A DNA stretch of 6,758 bases. Source: Streptosporangiaceae bacterium (lineage in GTDB: Bacteria; Actinomycetota; Actinomycetes; Streptosporangiales; Streptosporangiaceae). The DNA lies in assembly GCA_030045295.1 (NCBI GenBank), contig JASIGD010000383.1:1-6758 (forward strand), given 5' to 3'. The notes beneath the pieces were generated by a model, which had not been told where the DNA came from, searched no databases, and saw nothing but the letters and a program-made list of their open reading frames with translations. The position numbers were made by a program, and so were the translations under genes. How positions within the stretch are numbered: position 1 is the first letter of the stretch; every line of letters begins with the position of its first letter. Positions 1-5,329 of this stretch are shown piece after piece.

Positions 1-1
1 C

Positions 2-526
2 GTTCTCGATGAACTCCGCGACATCGAAAGGACAGCCGATCTCGCGCTGCTGATCGCCGGCGGCGAGACCGCCTGGCTTGAATTCAAGCAGACGATGCGA
101 TGGGATACGAACCTGCAAAAGCGGAACCCGGACCTGCTCAGAGCATGCATGAAGGCTGTCTGCGCCTTCCTCAACAGCGGGGGCGGAACGCTCATGATCG
201 GCGTGGCGAATACGGGAGAACCGACGGGCCTTGAGGACGACCTGAACGACTTCTCCGACCACAAGACCGTGGACGGCTTCGAGCTAAAGTTCCGTGACGC
301 ACTGTCTAAAAACCTCGACCCCGACCCGAACCAGCTCGTGACGCTCTCGTTTCCCTATGTCAACGGCATTCAGATCTGCCGCGTGGACGTCAGCCGCTCC
401 CCGCGCCCCGTTTTCCTGGTCACCAAGGGTTTCCCCGCGGAGTTCTTTGTCCGCAGAGGAAACGCCTCGCCTCCGTTGACCGACCTCAAGGAAGCGTATG
501 AGTACATCCATGATCACTGGCGGTGA
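2..526 (+). CDS. AlbA_2 (Schlafen-type) domain protein, C-terminal part
   Basis: The frame is open from the left edge, so the start lies outside the window; 174 residues are visible. The first ATG at 95 is not the start, because conserved sequence precedes it: the motif WLEFKQ (visible residues 25-30) followed by TMRWD is the usual opening of the AlbA_2 / Schlafen AlbA_2 fold. Next comes the glycine-rich strand GGGTLMIGVANTG (about 59-71) and a strand carrying FFVRRGN (about 148-154). The protein ends YIHDHW plus Arg, as AlbA_2 domains commonly do. AlbA_2 domains are known as putative nucleic-acid-binding modules, often joined to helix-turn-helix, ATPase or other domains, and some occur in phage-defence proteins. 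Here the domain is C-terminal and its partner domain is off-window, so the exact role is unknown. The family call is firm; function is not. Confidence 0.88.
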   Translation, partial: VLDELRDIERTADLALLIAGGETAWLEFKQTMRWDTNLQKRNPDLLRACMKAVCAFLNSGGGTLMIGVANTGEPTGLEDDLNDFSDHKTVDGFELKFRDALSKNLDPDPNQLVTLSFPYVNGIQICRVDVSRSPRPVFLVTKGFPAEFFVRRGNASPPLTDLKEAYEYIHDHWR

Positions 527-539
527 ACAGCTCGGCCTG

Positions 540-562
540 TCCCGGACCTTTCGGCACCGGGA
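540..562 (+). terminator. Weak hairpin after the AlbA_2 gene
   Basis: TCCCGG (540-545) pairs with CCGGGA (557-562) across an 11-nt loop, 13 nt after the stop codon. There is no T-run behind it, so it is only a possible factor-independent terminator. It also lies between converging genes, where a terminator would be expected. Confidence 0.25.
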
Positions 563-679
563 ACGACCCTCGACGCTCCCAAAGGCATGGTGGTGGAGGA
601 TCTCGCACTAATCCTCGCTGAGCTGGTGGTTAACCTCGATGTTTCGTGACCTTGGTCTGGTGGCTTGAGGTGGCGGCGG

Positions 680-811
680 CTAGGCGTTTTTCAGTGTCGG
701 CTGTGCCTGGTGGCCCGTGACCTTTTCGATAGCCTGGCGCAGGTGATCCCACGCGCCGGGATGAGCACGCTGATAATGGTCCAGGGCGGCTGAGGCCTCC
801 GTGGGCGTCAT
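680..811 (-). CDS. Possible 43-aa small protein
   Basis: An ATG on the minus strand (809-811) opens 43 codons ending in TAG (680-682). The peptide begins MTPTEASAALDHYQRAHPGA and continues with WDHLRQAIEKVTG. It is polar and helical in character, with mostly G/C-ending codons. I do not recognise it. No clear ribosome binding site precedes the ATG, and the frame stays open upstream for about 36 codons to a TAG, though that upstream part looks less protein-like. It lies downstream of the DUF1254 gene on the same strand, with about 130 bp between. It may be a real small gene, or the tail of a gene whose front has been lost. Function unknown. Confidence 0.35.
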   Translation of the reverse strand: MTPTEASAALDHYQRAHPGAWDHLRQAIEKVTGHQAQPTLKNA

Positions 812-945
812 GAACCGCGCCCGTGCCGGTAGAGGGTGATCGGCGCCCGAACGACAGCCCGCGTCTGCGGTGCCCTGGTGGCCAGGCCCGAGGGACTGAG
901 ATCCATTCCTGCGAGACTACGCGACACTACGCGGGAAGGCCCGGG
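812..945. other. Intergenic stretch with a hairpin and a two-copy 10-bp repeat
   Basis: CCTGG (874-878) pairs with CCAGG (882-886) over a 3-nt loop, downstream of the DUF1254 stop on the minus strand. No T-run follows. A 10-bp unit GCGA(G/C)ACTAC occurs twice in tandem at 911-930. Nothing else is recognised. Confidence 0.3.
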
Positions 946-2376
946 TCAGTCGACCCTGACCAAGTCGTCGGGCCGCCAGGTCTGGTCGTAGAACTCGGCG
1001 CTGGTGCCGTACAAGCGGAGGGCGACGACGAAGTTACGTCCGGGGATGGTCTTGATGAAGGCGGCGTCAGTGGCCCCGTCGGGCTGGCGTGGGCCGAACC
1101 ACAGGTCGATGGAGCCGTCGTCGTTGGCCGGGATGTCGTAGTAGCCGTTGGTCGAGGGCAGCAGCTGGTCGGTCTCGGGCATGGTTCCGTCGGTGATGTT
1201 GTAGGCGGTGGCAGCCCAGAACAGCCCGGCAGGCGGGTCCGGCGGCAGGTGGAGCTTGTAGGTGTGGGTTCCGTCGAGGAACTCCCCGGCCGCGTCGCGG
1301 ATGGTGTAGGGGTACTTCGAGCCTGCTCCCGTGGTGTGGATGACCATGGCCGGGGCCGAGGAGTAGGCGTACTGGAAGAACCGCGACCGGGCGTTGAGGT
1401 CCAGGTAGCTCTCCTGCATCCACTCCGCAGTGCCGCCGCACCAGGCGGCCTCCCATTGCCGGTCGTGGTAGTAGTAGTTGCGCTTGTCCTCGCGGCCGAG
1501 CTGAACGGTGGCCAAGATCATCTTGGGGGCATCCGCGACGGCCCGGCCGAGCTGTTCACGCTGCCATCCGCTGGGGTCGAACGCGTGGTCCTTGATGATC
1601 CCGATGGAGGCGAGGACTCCGCGCAGTTCCGGGGTGATCGCCGAGACCGGCTCGTAGTCGACGAACTCCTTCAGCTTCGTCCAGTAGGTGAAGTCGGCGG
1701 GATACATCATGTCCAGCCGGATTCCGCTGGCATTGGGGAACTCCATGGCCGGGACGTCCTTCTCCGGCGTCCACAGCGGGAAGATCCGGGTCTGCTCGGC
1801 GACCGCGACACCGGCGGCCGGGTCCGGCTTCCCGTCGCCTTGCCCCATGATCGTGCGGAAGAACAAGAACACGTTGTAGGTGGACGAGCCGAACGTGTAG
1901 TAGCCACCCGGGACATGACCGTCGTAACCCGGCGGCAAGAGCAAGTACAGGCCACCCCGTGCCCGGTCCGGACCCACTGCCCCGACATCGGTGATCGTGC
2001 GCTGGAAGAAGTCGGTGAACATCCCGATCACGTTCGCCGGAGCATTGACCACCAGCGGCCCGGTCTGCTTCAGGTCCAGGTATGTCATCGAGTAGATGAC
2101 GTCCGCGTTCGGCGTGGGCACCCACGTCCGGCTGTCCATCCGGTCCTTCCAGACCGGCAGCACGTGATATCCCGAGCCGAACGCGGCCTGCGAGCCGTCA
2201 CGCATCCCGATCACGTTCAACGCCGGGAGCATCGTCATGTAGGCATACACCGCCCGCTGGTAGAACAGCTCACTCCTCAGCGACTCGGCCTCCTCGCGAG
2301 GCAGCCAGTTTCCGTTGTTGACCTGCCGGACCAGTGGCGAAGAAGCTGAGTCGTCGTCGTGAGTGTCAGTAGTCAT
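946..2376 (-). CDS. DUF1254 / DUF1214 domain protein
   Basis: The 476-aa product matches the two-domain DUF1254-DUF1214 architecture. The first domain spans about residues 60-195, with WVPTPNADVIYSMTYLDL at 85-102 and the strand GGLYLLLPPGYDG at 141-153. The second covers about 360-460, with FWAATAYNI at 386-394, IDLWFGP at 423-429 and the closing strand FVVALRLYG at 449-457. Both parts look complete and there is no frame break. Many relatives carry a signal peptide or lipobox; this one starts with a polar Asp-rich segment and is predicted cytoplasmic. The biochemical role of the family is unknown. The start at 2376 is chosen because AAGGGG sits 5 nt before it; an in-frame ATG at 2400 would add eight residues but has no such site. 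The gene stands alone, 308 bp from the next upstream gene. Confidence 0.9.
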   Translation of the reverse strand: MTTDTHDDDSASSPLVRQVNNGNWLPREEAESLRSELFYQRAVYAYMTMLPALNVIGMRDGSQAAFGSGYHVLPVWKDRMDSRTWVPTPNADVIYSMTYLDLKQTGPLVVNAPANVIGMFTDFFQRTITDVGAVGPDRARGGLYLLLPPGYDGHVPGGYYTFGSSTYNVFLFFRTIMGQGDGKPDPAAGVAVAEQTRIFPLWTPEKDVPAMEFPNASGIRLDMMYPADFTYWTKLKEFVDYEPVSAITPELRGVLASIGIIKDHAFDPSGWQREQLGRAVADAPKMILATVQLGREDKRNYYYHDRQWEAAWCGGTAEWMQESYLDLNARSRFFQYAYSSAPAMVIHTTGAGSKYPYTIRDAAGEFLDGTHTYKLHLPPDPPAGLFWAATAYNITDGTMPETDQLLPSTNGYYDIPANDDGSIDLWFGPRQPDGATDAAFIKTIPGRNFVVALRLYGTSAEFYDQTWRPDDLVRVD

Positions 2377-2381
2377 GCGCG

Positions 2382-2387
2382 CCCCTT
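2382..2387 (-). promoter_or_regulatory. Ribosome binding site for the DUF1254 gene
   Basis: On the minus strand AAGGGG stands 5 nt before the ATG at 2376. This favours that ATG over the in-frame ATG at 2400. Confidence 0.6.
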
Positions 2388-2400
2388 GGTCGGTGATCAT

Positions 2401-2684
2401 TTGCTGCGGCCGGATCGCGCCCTAGCCTGCCGTCACCACAGTCCTGGTGGCAAGGATGCGCGGCAGCGCACAGCAGCCAGCCGAATGGTAATTGGGTATT
2501 GGTCATCGTCATCGCGCAACGTACCTGCGCGTGCTTGTTGACATGGTCCACCCGGCGATGGAGGAACGTCCATGGTGACCGTCCCGGCGGTGAGAGTGGC
2601 AGCACTGGCCGTCTCAGTCACGCGGGCGTGACATCGAGGATGTCGCACGACCGAGCCCCAACCCGGCGGCTGATTTGTCGAGCT
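2401..2684. other. 284-bp intergenic region
   Basis: No convincing gene is seen on either strand. It lies between the 159-aa gene and the DUF1254 gene and should hold the DUF1254 promoter, but I find no clear -35/-10 pair. A small inverted repeat, CACCA (2434-2438) with TGGTG (2445-2449), lies about 60 bp before the DUF1254 start. It could be an operator half-site pair or chance. Confidence 0.3.
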
Positions 2685-3164
2685 CTACCGCCGCGGCGGG
2701 TAGCGCTCCTCGTCACGGCACGCTTGACAGCCGCCATACGTTAGCGGCACTGCCGGGTGCTTCTCACAGTAGGCGTTCTCCCCAGGCGCTGGAATCGGCG
2801 TTTCCCGAAGCAACTGGTCGAATGGCTTGAAAAGCAGGCCTAGGTCAGTCCTCCTGGCGCTGCCGCCAGCCAGTAGGCCCACGATCACGCCCTGAGCTGC
2901 CCAGAGGGCGTACTGGCGATCCTCGGGTTGGATTTGCGCTGCCTTTCCCTTGAAAATCGCCGCTGCTTGTTGGCAGAATTGCGCTTTCTGCTCGTCGAGA
3001 CCCAGGCTTGCGACAATCTCCGCCACCCTTCCTCCCGCAGCCATCCACGCGGGCTGATCTGACCGAACGGCCGAACTCGCGCGCTCCAACTCCTTCCGGT
3101 CCGCGTTGCCGAAGTCAGTCAGAAACTTATCGACCTCCGTTGCGGGAGACGTATCTTCGGCCAC
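2685..3164 (-). CDS. Unrecognised 159-aa protein with C-terminal zinc-ribbon-like motif
   Basis: It starts at GTG (3162-3164), with GAAGGG 8 nt upstream, and ends at TAG. I do not recognise a named family. Residues 1-80 are charged and mainly helical in look. Residues 85-101 form a moderately hydrophobic stretch (YALWAAQGVIVGLLAGG) too weak to call a membrane segment. The C-terminus carries C133-x2-H136 and C146-x2-C149, spaced like a small zinc ribbon, within CEKHPAVPLTYGGCQAC. This suggests metal binding and possibly nucleic-acid or protein contacts, but that is inference. Codon use is less extreme in G+C than the DUF1254 gene, with codons such as AAA, ATT, TTT and CAA present, which fits recent transfer. 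Its translation start is only 4 nt from the end of an integrase fragment, so it may be former mobile-element cargo. Confidence 0.65.
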   Translation of the reverse strand: MAEDTSPATEVDKFLTDFGNADRKELERASSAVRSDQPAWMAAGGRVAEIVASLGLDEQKAQFCQQAAAIFKGKAAQIQPEDRQYALWAAQGVIVGLLAGGSARRTDLGLLFKPFDQLLRETPIPAPGENAYCEKHPAVPLTYGGCQACRDEERYPPRR

Positions 3165-3167
3165 TGT

Positions 3168-3293
3168 TCACGCCCTTCGAGTTACGGCAGAAGTATGCCC
3201 GTCATGCCGCCCAGGTAACTGGGAGGCGCAGAAATGCCGCAGCACGTGCGGGGTGACAACCTCGGGCCAGTCCGGCAGGTACACCTTGGGGGC
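3168..3293 (-). pseudogene. Tyrosine recombinase (integrase) fragment
   Basis: The minus-strand frame reads APKVYLPDWPEVVTPHVLRH followed by FCASQL. This is the box-II region of phage-type tyrosine integrases of actinobacteria, whose usual form is VTPHVLRHFCASxLY followed by a GMD and LGH segment. The H-x-x-R catalytic pair (HVLR) is present. After QL (3216) the sequence departs from the family: it reads PGRHDGHTS and stops at TGA (3168-3170), so the LGH motif and the tyrosine nucleophile are absent. Upstream of 3293 the frame is open for some distance but I see no catalytic-core residues. It is therefore a short remnant, not a working enzyme. It marks a former integrated element and supplies the upstream DNA of the 159-aa gene. 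Confidence 0.72.
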
Positions 3294-3636
3294 ATGCGAA
3301 CGGCCTCGAGCAGGCAGCCGCGGCGACCAGGACCTCCGAGGGCTCCGCCCAGGCAGTGGGCGCCCGTGCCCGGGGTGCCGCCACGGCCTGCTGTCGAGGA
3401 CCGAGTGCGCGTGCGCGTCGATCGCCTATGGCGTCAGGCGGCAGGCACGGGATCGACGTCGCCGCGCACTACACGCGCTAGCAGTGGAGGCCATCACGAC
3501 CGCCTGCTGGCCTGAGGGGTCGACTACCCCTAACCGGTTCCCCGCGCACCACGAAGCTGAGGCATGCGGCCATCCCCGGCCACCCTGCACGGTTGGCACG
3601 CACAACATCGCTGGTCACTGCTACCCGCTCGCACAG
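3294..3636. other. Region without a recognisable gene
   Basis: Several frames are open by G+C bias alone, but none shows a family motif, a good start site or consistent codon bias. It lies between the integrase fragment and the structured repeat region and is probably decayed mobile-element DNA. Confidence 0.4.
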
Positions 3637-3713
3637 CTGGACTCGTCTCAGGTGGGCCTGAGCAGTCCAGGGCGCCCCCTTCTACCCAGGCAGTCTCAGC
3701 GGACCCCTTCAAG

Positions 3714-3912
3714 CCGCTCCAGGGAACGGCGAGAGACCAGCACGTACTCTTTGGGAGACGGCTCCGACGGCGTGTACTTAGTTTAACAATCTCTCCGATA
3801 TGACCATACGTACCGGATTAATCACAGTGCGCAGCCAACCTGCTTCACGGCTGGCTGACCTCGCGGGCTCGCACCCCCGCCTCACGATGTCAGCCGCGAC
3901 GAACCGCGGGCG
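3714..3912 (+). repeat. Direct repeat, copy A
   Basis: This segment recurs at 6553-6758 in the same orientation with small indels, roughly 70% identical by eye. Shared blocks are CCGCTCCAGGGA, CGGCGAGAG, TACTCTT, TTTAACAATCTCTCCGATA (19 nt), TTAATCACAG, GACCTCGCGGGCT (13 nt) and a closing GCGGGCG. Coding constraint does not explain it: no frame is shared or gene-like in both copies. Confidence 0.85.
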
Positions 3913-3923
3913 TCGCCGCATTA

Positions 3924-3967
3924 GATCCGGCCGCCGCGGACTCCCGCGCGGCGTGCGGCCCCGGATC
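3924..3967. other. 44-nt nested hairpin
   Basis: Outer arms GATCCGG (3924-3930) and CCGGATC (3961-3967) are perfect. Inside, CCGC (3931-3934) pairs with GCGG (3955-3958), and CGCGG (3935-3939) pairs with CCGCG (3944-3948) around the tetraloop ACTC. A second hairpin, CCCGG..CCGGG (3968-3984), abuts it directly. Confidence 0.7.
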
Positions 3968-4010
3968 CCCGGATTCTCACCGGGTGGTCTGGGGCCTCAC
4001 CTCACGTCCT

Positions 4011-4170
4011 CCGGTTTCCCCTGCGGGCTTTCCTCCGGTTTCCCGTTTGCCCGCCGGGTTCTCCCCCTTCGCCCGCCTTCCCTGGTTTCCCTTCGTCCGG
4101 CGTTCTCCGGTTCGTCCCCTTCGGCCGTTGCCCGGGTTCCGGTTTCCCTTCGGTGTCCCTCCGGTTTCCC
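4011..4170. repeat. Seven irregularly spaced CCGGTTTCCC motifs
   Basis: Exact or near copies begin at 4011, 4035, 4054 (degenerate), 4082 (CTGGTTTCCC), 4107 (degenerate), 4139 and 4161. Start-to-start distances run from 19 to 32 bp. Several are followed by TTCG or CTTC. The minus-strand reading is GGGAAACCGG, which can form GG-GAAA-CC mini-hairpins. The array explains why three minus-strand frames here are open and rich in Gly, Arg, Lys and Asn; I do not regard any as a gene. Confidence 0.75.
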
Positions 4171-4330
4171 TTCCCTCGGGCAACCTTCACGATAGCGCTG
4201 CCGGGGGGCGGTCTCGCAGGCGTTGGTCCCGGGCGGCAAGGGCCAAGGTCACCAGTCCTGCCGCTACCGCCCCTCGCCTGGATCTCGCCGCGATCCGTCC
4301 CGCACGGCAGATGGGCTACGGCTGGGCACC

Positions 4331-4355
4331 AGGCGATGTCGCAACAAAATCGCCT
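4331..4355. other. Perfect 7-bp hairpin
   Basis: AGGCGAT (4331-4337) pairs with ATCGCCT (4349-4355) across an 11-nt loop containing CAACAAA. It lies in the 360-bp non-coding stretch before the cupin gene (4171-4532), where I see no other gene or named signal. No T-run follows on either strand, so a terminator role is doubtful. Confidence 0.4.
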
Positions 4356-4493
4356 GTTACGAGCGGCCGCCTGCCAGTCGTGCCGCTGCGTAGGCGGGTA
4401 GCTGTGCAGCGCCCCTTACCGCCGGGATACGCCGAACCGCTCAGCTCCGGGAGCCGCCCCGGCACCCGAGACTTCCGGTCAATTCGATCAGGT

Positions 4494-4507
4494 TACTAGA
4501 CTTCTAG
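4494..4507 (+). promoter_or_regulatory. Possible -10 box overlapping a palindromic operator
   Basis: TACTAG (4494-4499) resembles an actinobacterial -10 element and would place the transcript start about 25-30 nt before the cupin ATG. It overlaps the perfect inverted repeat CTAGA-CT-TCTAG (4496-4507), which could bind a dimeric repressor. No good -35 box is present at the right distance, so the call is tentative. Confidence 0.35.
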
Positions 4508-4532
4508 CCTGCAACCGGCCAGGCTTGGGCTC

Positions 4533-4895
4533 ATGGCGTCCTACAACCCGGCCATGCAGAAGGCCCGCATCGCCGACATCCCCGCCGACGTTCACGGGCT
4601 CATCTCTAAGAAGACCGCCCAGCTGGACGGCGTCGCCGTCACCGAGGTGACCTTCCACCCAGGGGCGAGGTGGTCAACGGACCTCAAGTCCTACGCGGGA
4701 ACGGACCTGTGCGAACTGCCCCATGTAGCCCTGGTGACCGCGGGAACGCTGCGGGTCCTGCTGCGCGACGGCTCGCAGGAAGACTTCTCCGCCGGGGAGG
4801 TGATGTTGCTCCCCCCCGGCCACGACGCCTGGACGGCCGGAGACCAGCCGTGCACCTTCGTCGAATTCTCCAGGGGCAACGACTACTACAGCTAG
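4533..4895 (+). CDS. Small single-domain cupin protein
   Basis: The 120-aa product has the length and pattern of a stand-alone cupin beta-barrel. The first motif region covers about residues 43-75: PGARWS, then LPHVALVTAGTLRVLL with H64 and G71. The second is GEVMLLPPGHDAW (88-100), with Pro94-Pro95-Gly96-His97 as the usual PxGxH-like turn. Only part of the canonical metal-binding histidine/glutamate set is evident, so metal binding and catalysis are uncertain. Such proteins range from sugar- or small-molecule-binding factors to enzymes; the substrate cannot be read from the sequence. No clear Shine-Dalgarno sequence precedes the ATG. A second in-frame ATG (codon 8) has none either, so the longer form is kept. 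The gene is monocistronic in appearance, with 434 bp before the next start. Confidence 0.85.
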   Translation: MASYNPAMQKARIADIPADVHGLISKKTAQLDGVAVTEVTFHPGARWSTDLKSYAGTDLCELPHVALVTAGTLRVLLRDGSQEDFSAGEVMLLPPGHDAWTAGDQPCTFVEFSRGNDYYS

Positions 4896-5329
4896 GCGCC
4901 CGCGCCGGAGGCAGGACGGCTGCCCAGGTCGTAGCGGGGTGGCGGCCGCACAGGGCACGATCGGGGTGGACTGGCGCCCCGGCTCCCAGCCGCGGCCCTG
5001 AAGTCACGCAGTCCATAGCTCCCTGTCACCTTGCGGCTTCTATCACTACGCCCGAACGTCCCCGTAGCCAAGGCCCAAACGTCCCAGCAGGCTCTCCCTG
5101 AATCACCGTTAACCGAAGGGCGCCAGCCACATGGTGATCGTGGGCCGACAGGCCGGGGGCCTCCAGAAGGCCCTCCCAGCTCATCGTCTCGTGCGGCCTG
5201 ACTGCCCGATCGGCGCGCCGCAGCCAAGTTAATCATCGAGGATTCTCAGGCCGCGCAGAATGGCCTCACCGTCCGCCTAGGACCGGGCCGCAGCGGCGGC
5301 GCAGGCCTGCACCCGGCTAGCGTGAGAAG
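4896..5329. other. 434-bp region between cupin and SDR fragment
   Basis: No convincing gene is seen. On the minus strand a 52-codon ORF (5026-5184) starts MSWEGLLEAPGLSAHDHHVA with good codon bias in its first 24 codons only. A second minus-strand frame ends with GEAILRGLRILDD and a TAA at 5229-5231. Both could be gene debris. TAGCGT at 5318-5323, 6 nt before the SDR ATG, could be a -10 box for a leaderless transcript. Confidence 0.3.

Larger units (their letters stand above)
3637..4170 (-). ncRNA. Candidate long structured RNA or structured element (copy A)
   Basis: Inverted repeats occur nearly end to end. CTGGACT..AGTCCAG encloses CTCAGG-TGGG-CCTGAG (3637-3670). AGCGG..CCGCT follows (3699-3719). 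CGGCGAGAG (from 3728) can pair with CTCTCCG about 60 nt later. CAGCCA pairs with TGGCTG (about 3831-3858), GCGGG with CCCGC (about 3864-3881), and CCGCG with CGCGG (about 3895-3910). A nested hairpin lies at 3924-3967, CCCGG-CCGGG at 3968-3984, and GCGGGC with GCCCGC at about 4024-4056. Read on the minus strand, the last of these encloses CGG-GAAA-CCG, a GNRA tetraloop. That and the A-rich minus-strand loops favour a minus-strand transcript, but a G-to-T change in one stem of copy B would suit the plus strand, so orientation is uncertain. I cannot assign a known RNA family. The alternative is a DNA-level secondary structure of a mobile-element end. Confidence 0.35.

Noticed and set aside
823..2349. 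Long 508-codon + strand ORF
   Set aside because: It lies opposite the DUF1254/DUF1214 gene and mirrors its codon pattern. The translation is Val/Gly/Arg-rich with no domain, typical of an antisense shadow.
3106..3786. 226-codon + strand ORF
   Set aside because: It overlaps the 159-aa gene start, the integrase fragment and the conserved repeat. It has no motif and no ribosome binding site.
3775..3790. Integron attC-like core (GTTTAAC / GTTAAAC)
   Set aside because: The RYYYAAC match occurs in copy A only, copy B breaks it, and there is no paired core site at the expected distance.
3962..3986. Cobalamin-riboswitch-like GGTGAGAATCC on the minus strand
   Set aside because: The short resemblance is explained by the CCCGG-CCGGG hairpin. 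Other conserved B12-box blocks are missing and no B12-related gene follows.
4011..4170. CRISPR-like array
   Set aside because: The repeat unit is only about 10-16 nt, spacing is irregular, spacers resemble each other and no cas gene is present.
3977..4239. Three overlapping minus-strand ORFs rich in Gly, Arg, Lys, Asn
   Set aside because: All three frames are open because of the CCGGTTTCCC repeat; the composition is low-complexity and no frame stands out.
4892..5236. 114-codon minus-strand ORF
   Set aside because: It overlaps the cupin stop and has Ser/Arg/Gly/Pro-rich composition without domain signs.
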